NCBI RefSeq assembly: GCF_040361435.1
Contig: NZ_APNL01000001.1
Location: 124,001-188,000, forward strand
Length of the DNA: 64,000 nucleotides
Direction: 5' to 3'
DNA from: Salinisphaera sp002433465
GTDB lineage: Bacteria > Pseudomonadota > Gammaproteobacteria > Nevskiales > Salinisphaeraceae
In this document: positions 63,844 to 64,000 of the stretch, one piece after another
Layout of the letters: every line of letters starts with the position of its first letter
Position numbering within the stretch: position 1 is the stretch's first letter
Position numbers and translations under genes: made by a program
The notes under the pieces: model-generated
The model's input: the letters and a program-made list of their open reading frames with translations, nothing else
What the model was told of the DNA's origin: nothing
Databases searched by the model: none

Positions 63844-64000
63844 ATGGCAAAAGGCCAAACACTACAAGAACCATTCCTCAATGCCTTGCGCAAGGAGCGC
63901 GTGCCGGTGTCCATATATCTGGTCAACGGCATCAAGCTTCAGGGTCAGATCGAGTCGTTCGATCAATTCGTCGTGCTCCTGCGCAACGCGGTCAACCAGA
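63844..64000 (+). CDS. hfq: RNA chaperone Hfq, N-terminal part (right edge of window)
   Basis: Sm-like hexameric RNA chaperone that pairs small RNAs with mRNAs. The first 52 codons are present before the window ends and match Hfq closely: MAKGQTLQEPFLNALRKERV, then VSIYLVNGIKLQGQIESFDQF (the Sm1 motif). A CGGAG ribosome binding site is near 63830. It follows miaA as in other Gammaproteobacteria; a TATAGT -10-like box occurs in the short gap but without a good -35. Confidence 0.96.
   Translation, partial: MAKGQTLQEPFLNALRKERVPVSIYLVNGIKLQGQIESFDQFVVLLRNAVNQ

Overview
The window is a GC-rich, gene-dense stretch of chromosome from a gammaproteobacterium. The evidence is the gene order: pepA-holC-valS beside lptFG, pcnB-folK-(dNK)-panB-panC-panD-pgi, NAD(P)HX repair-tsaE-amidase ... 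mutL-miaA-hfq, moxR-DUF58-transglutaminase, and a complete ANR-type arcDABC cluster. A Salinisphaera-like marine or halotolerant bacterium would fit, but that is an inference from style and cannot be proven here. I see no rRNA, tRNA, CRISPR array, phage or transposase. The window cuts zwf at its left edge and hfq at its right edge.

Layout. 1-4.2 kb: Entner-Doudoroff genes zwf-pgl-edd-eda, followed by about 500 bp of a highly structured intergenic repeat with inverted ends. 4.9-12.2 kb: repair, redox and accessory genes (AlkA-type glycosylase, NAD(P)-binding protein, YfcG-like GST, a methionine aminopeptidase, two proteins of unknown function, a GntP permease). 12.5-17.8 kb: arginine deiminase operon arcD-arcA-arcB-arcC under an FNR/ANR-like box, with a lone ATP synthase epsilon gene 4 bp behind arcC. 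18-21.2 kb: a TVP38-like membrane protein, a chemoreceptor with a sigma-28-type promoter, and a small membrane protein. 21.4-26.6 kb: branched-chain amino acid genes with ilvB divergent from ilvH-ilvC, then a Psd-like protein without the catalytic Ser and His, and pssA. 26.6-31 kb: a family-4 uracil-DNA glycosylase lacking its Fe-S cysteines, rimI, an MFS carrier, a TPR protein and a RidA-family protein. 31-35.6 kb: minus-strand moxR-DUF58-transglutaminase-Nudix operon. 36.1-44.1 kb: fxsA, valS, holC and pepA on the minus strand, lptF-lptG on the plus strand. 44.4-56.4 kb: RDD protein, amidase, pcnB, folK, a deoxynucleoside kinase, pantothenate genes, pgi, NAD(P)HX repair enzyme, tsaE and a cell-wall amidase. 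56.8-60.8 kb: a TauE-like transporter, an FAD oxidoreductase, catalase and a Fur-family regulator, sitting inside the otherwise conserved amidase-mutL cluster. 61-64 kb: mutL, miaA, hfq.

How the genes fit together. The Entner-Doudoroff genes, pgi and perhaps the GntP permease serve sugar and sugar-acid catabolism. The arc operon makes ATP from arginine when oxygen is low. ilvBHC feeds branched-chain amino acids and, with panBCD, pantothenate. pssA supplies phosphatidylserine.

The observations most worth following are the orphan epsilon subunit in the arc operon, a His-to-Pro change in the ArcB HPTQ motif, the Psd-like apparent pseudoenzyme, the cysteine-free family-4 UDG, pcnB with no ATG, GTG or TTG at the expected N-terminus (E. 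coli pcnB starts at AUU), and the structured repeat after eda.
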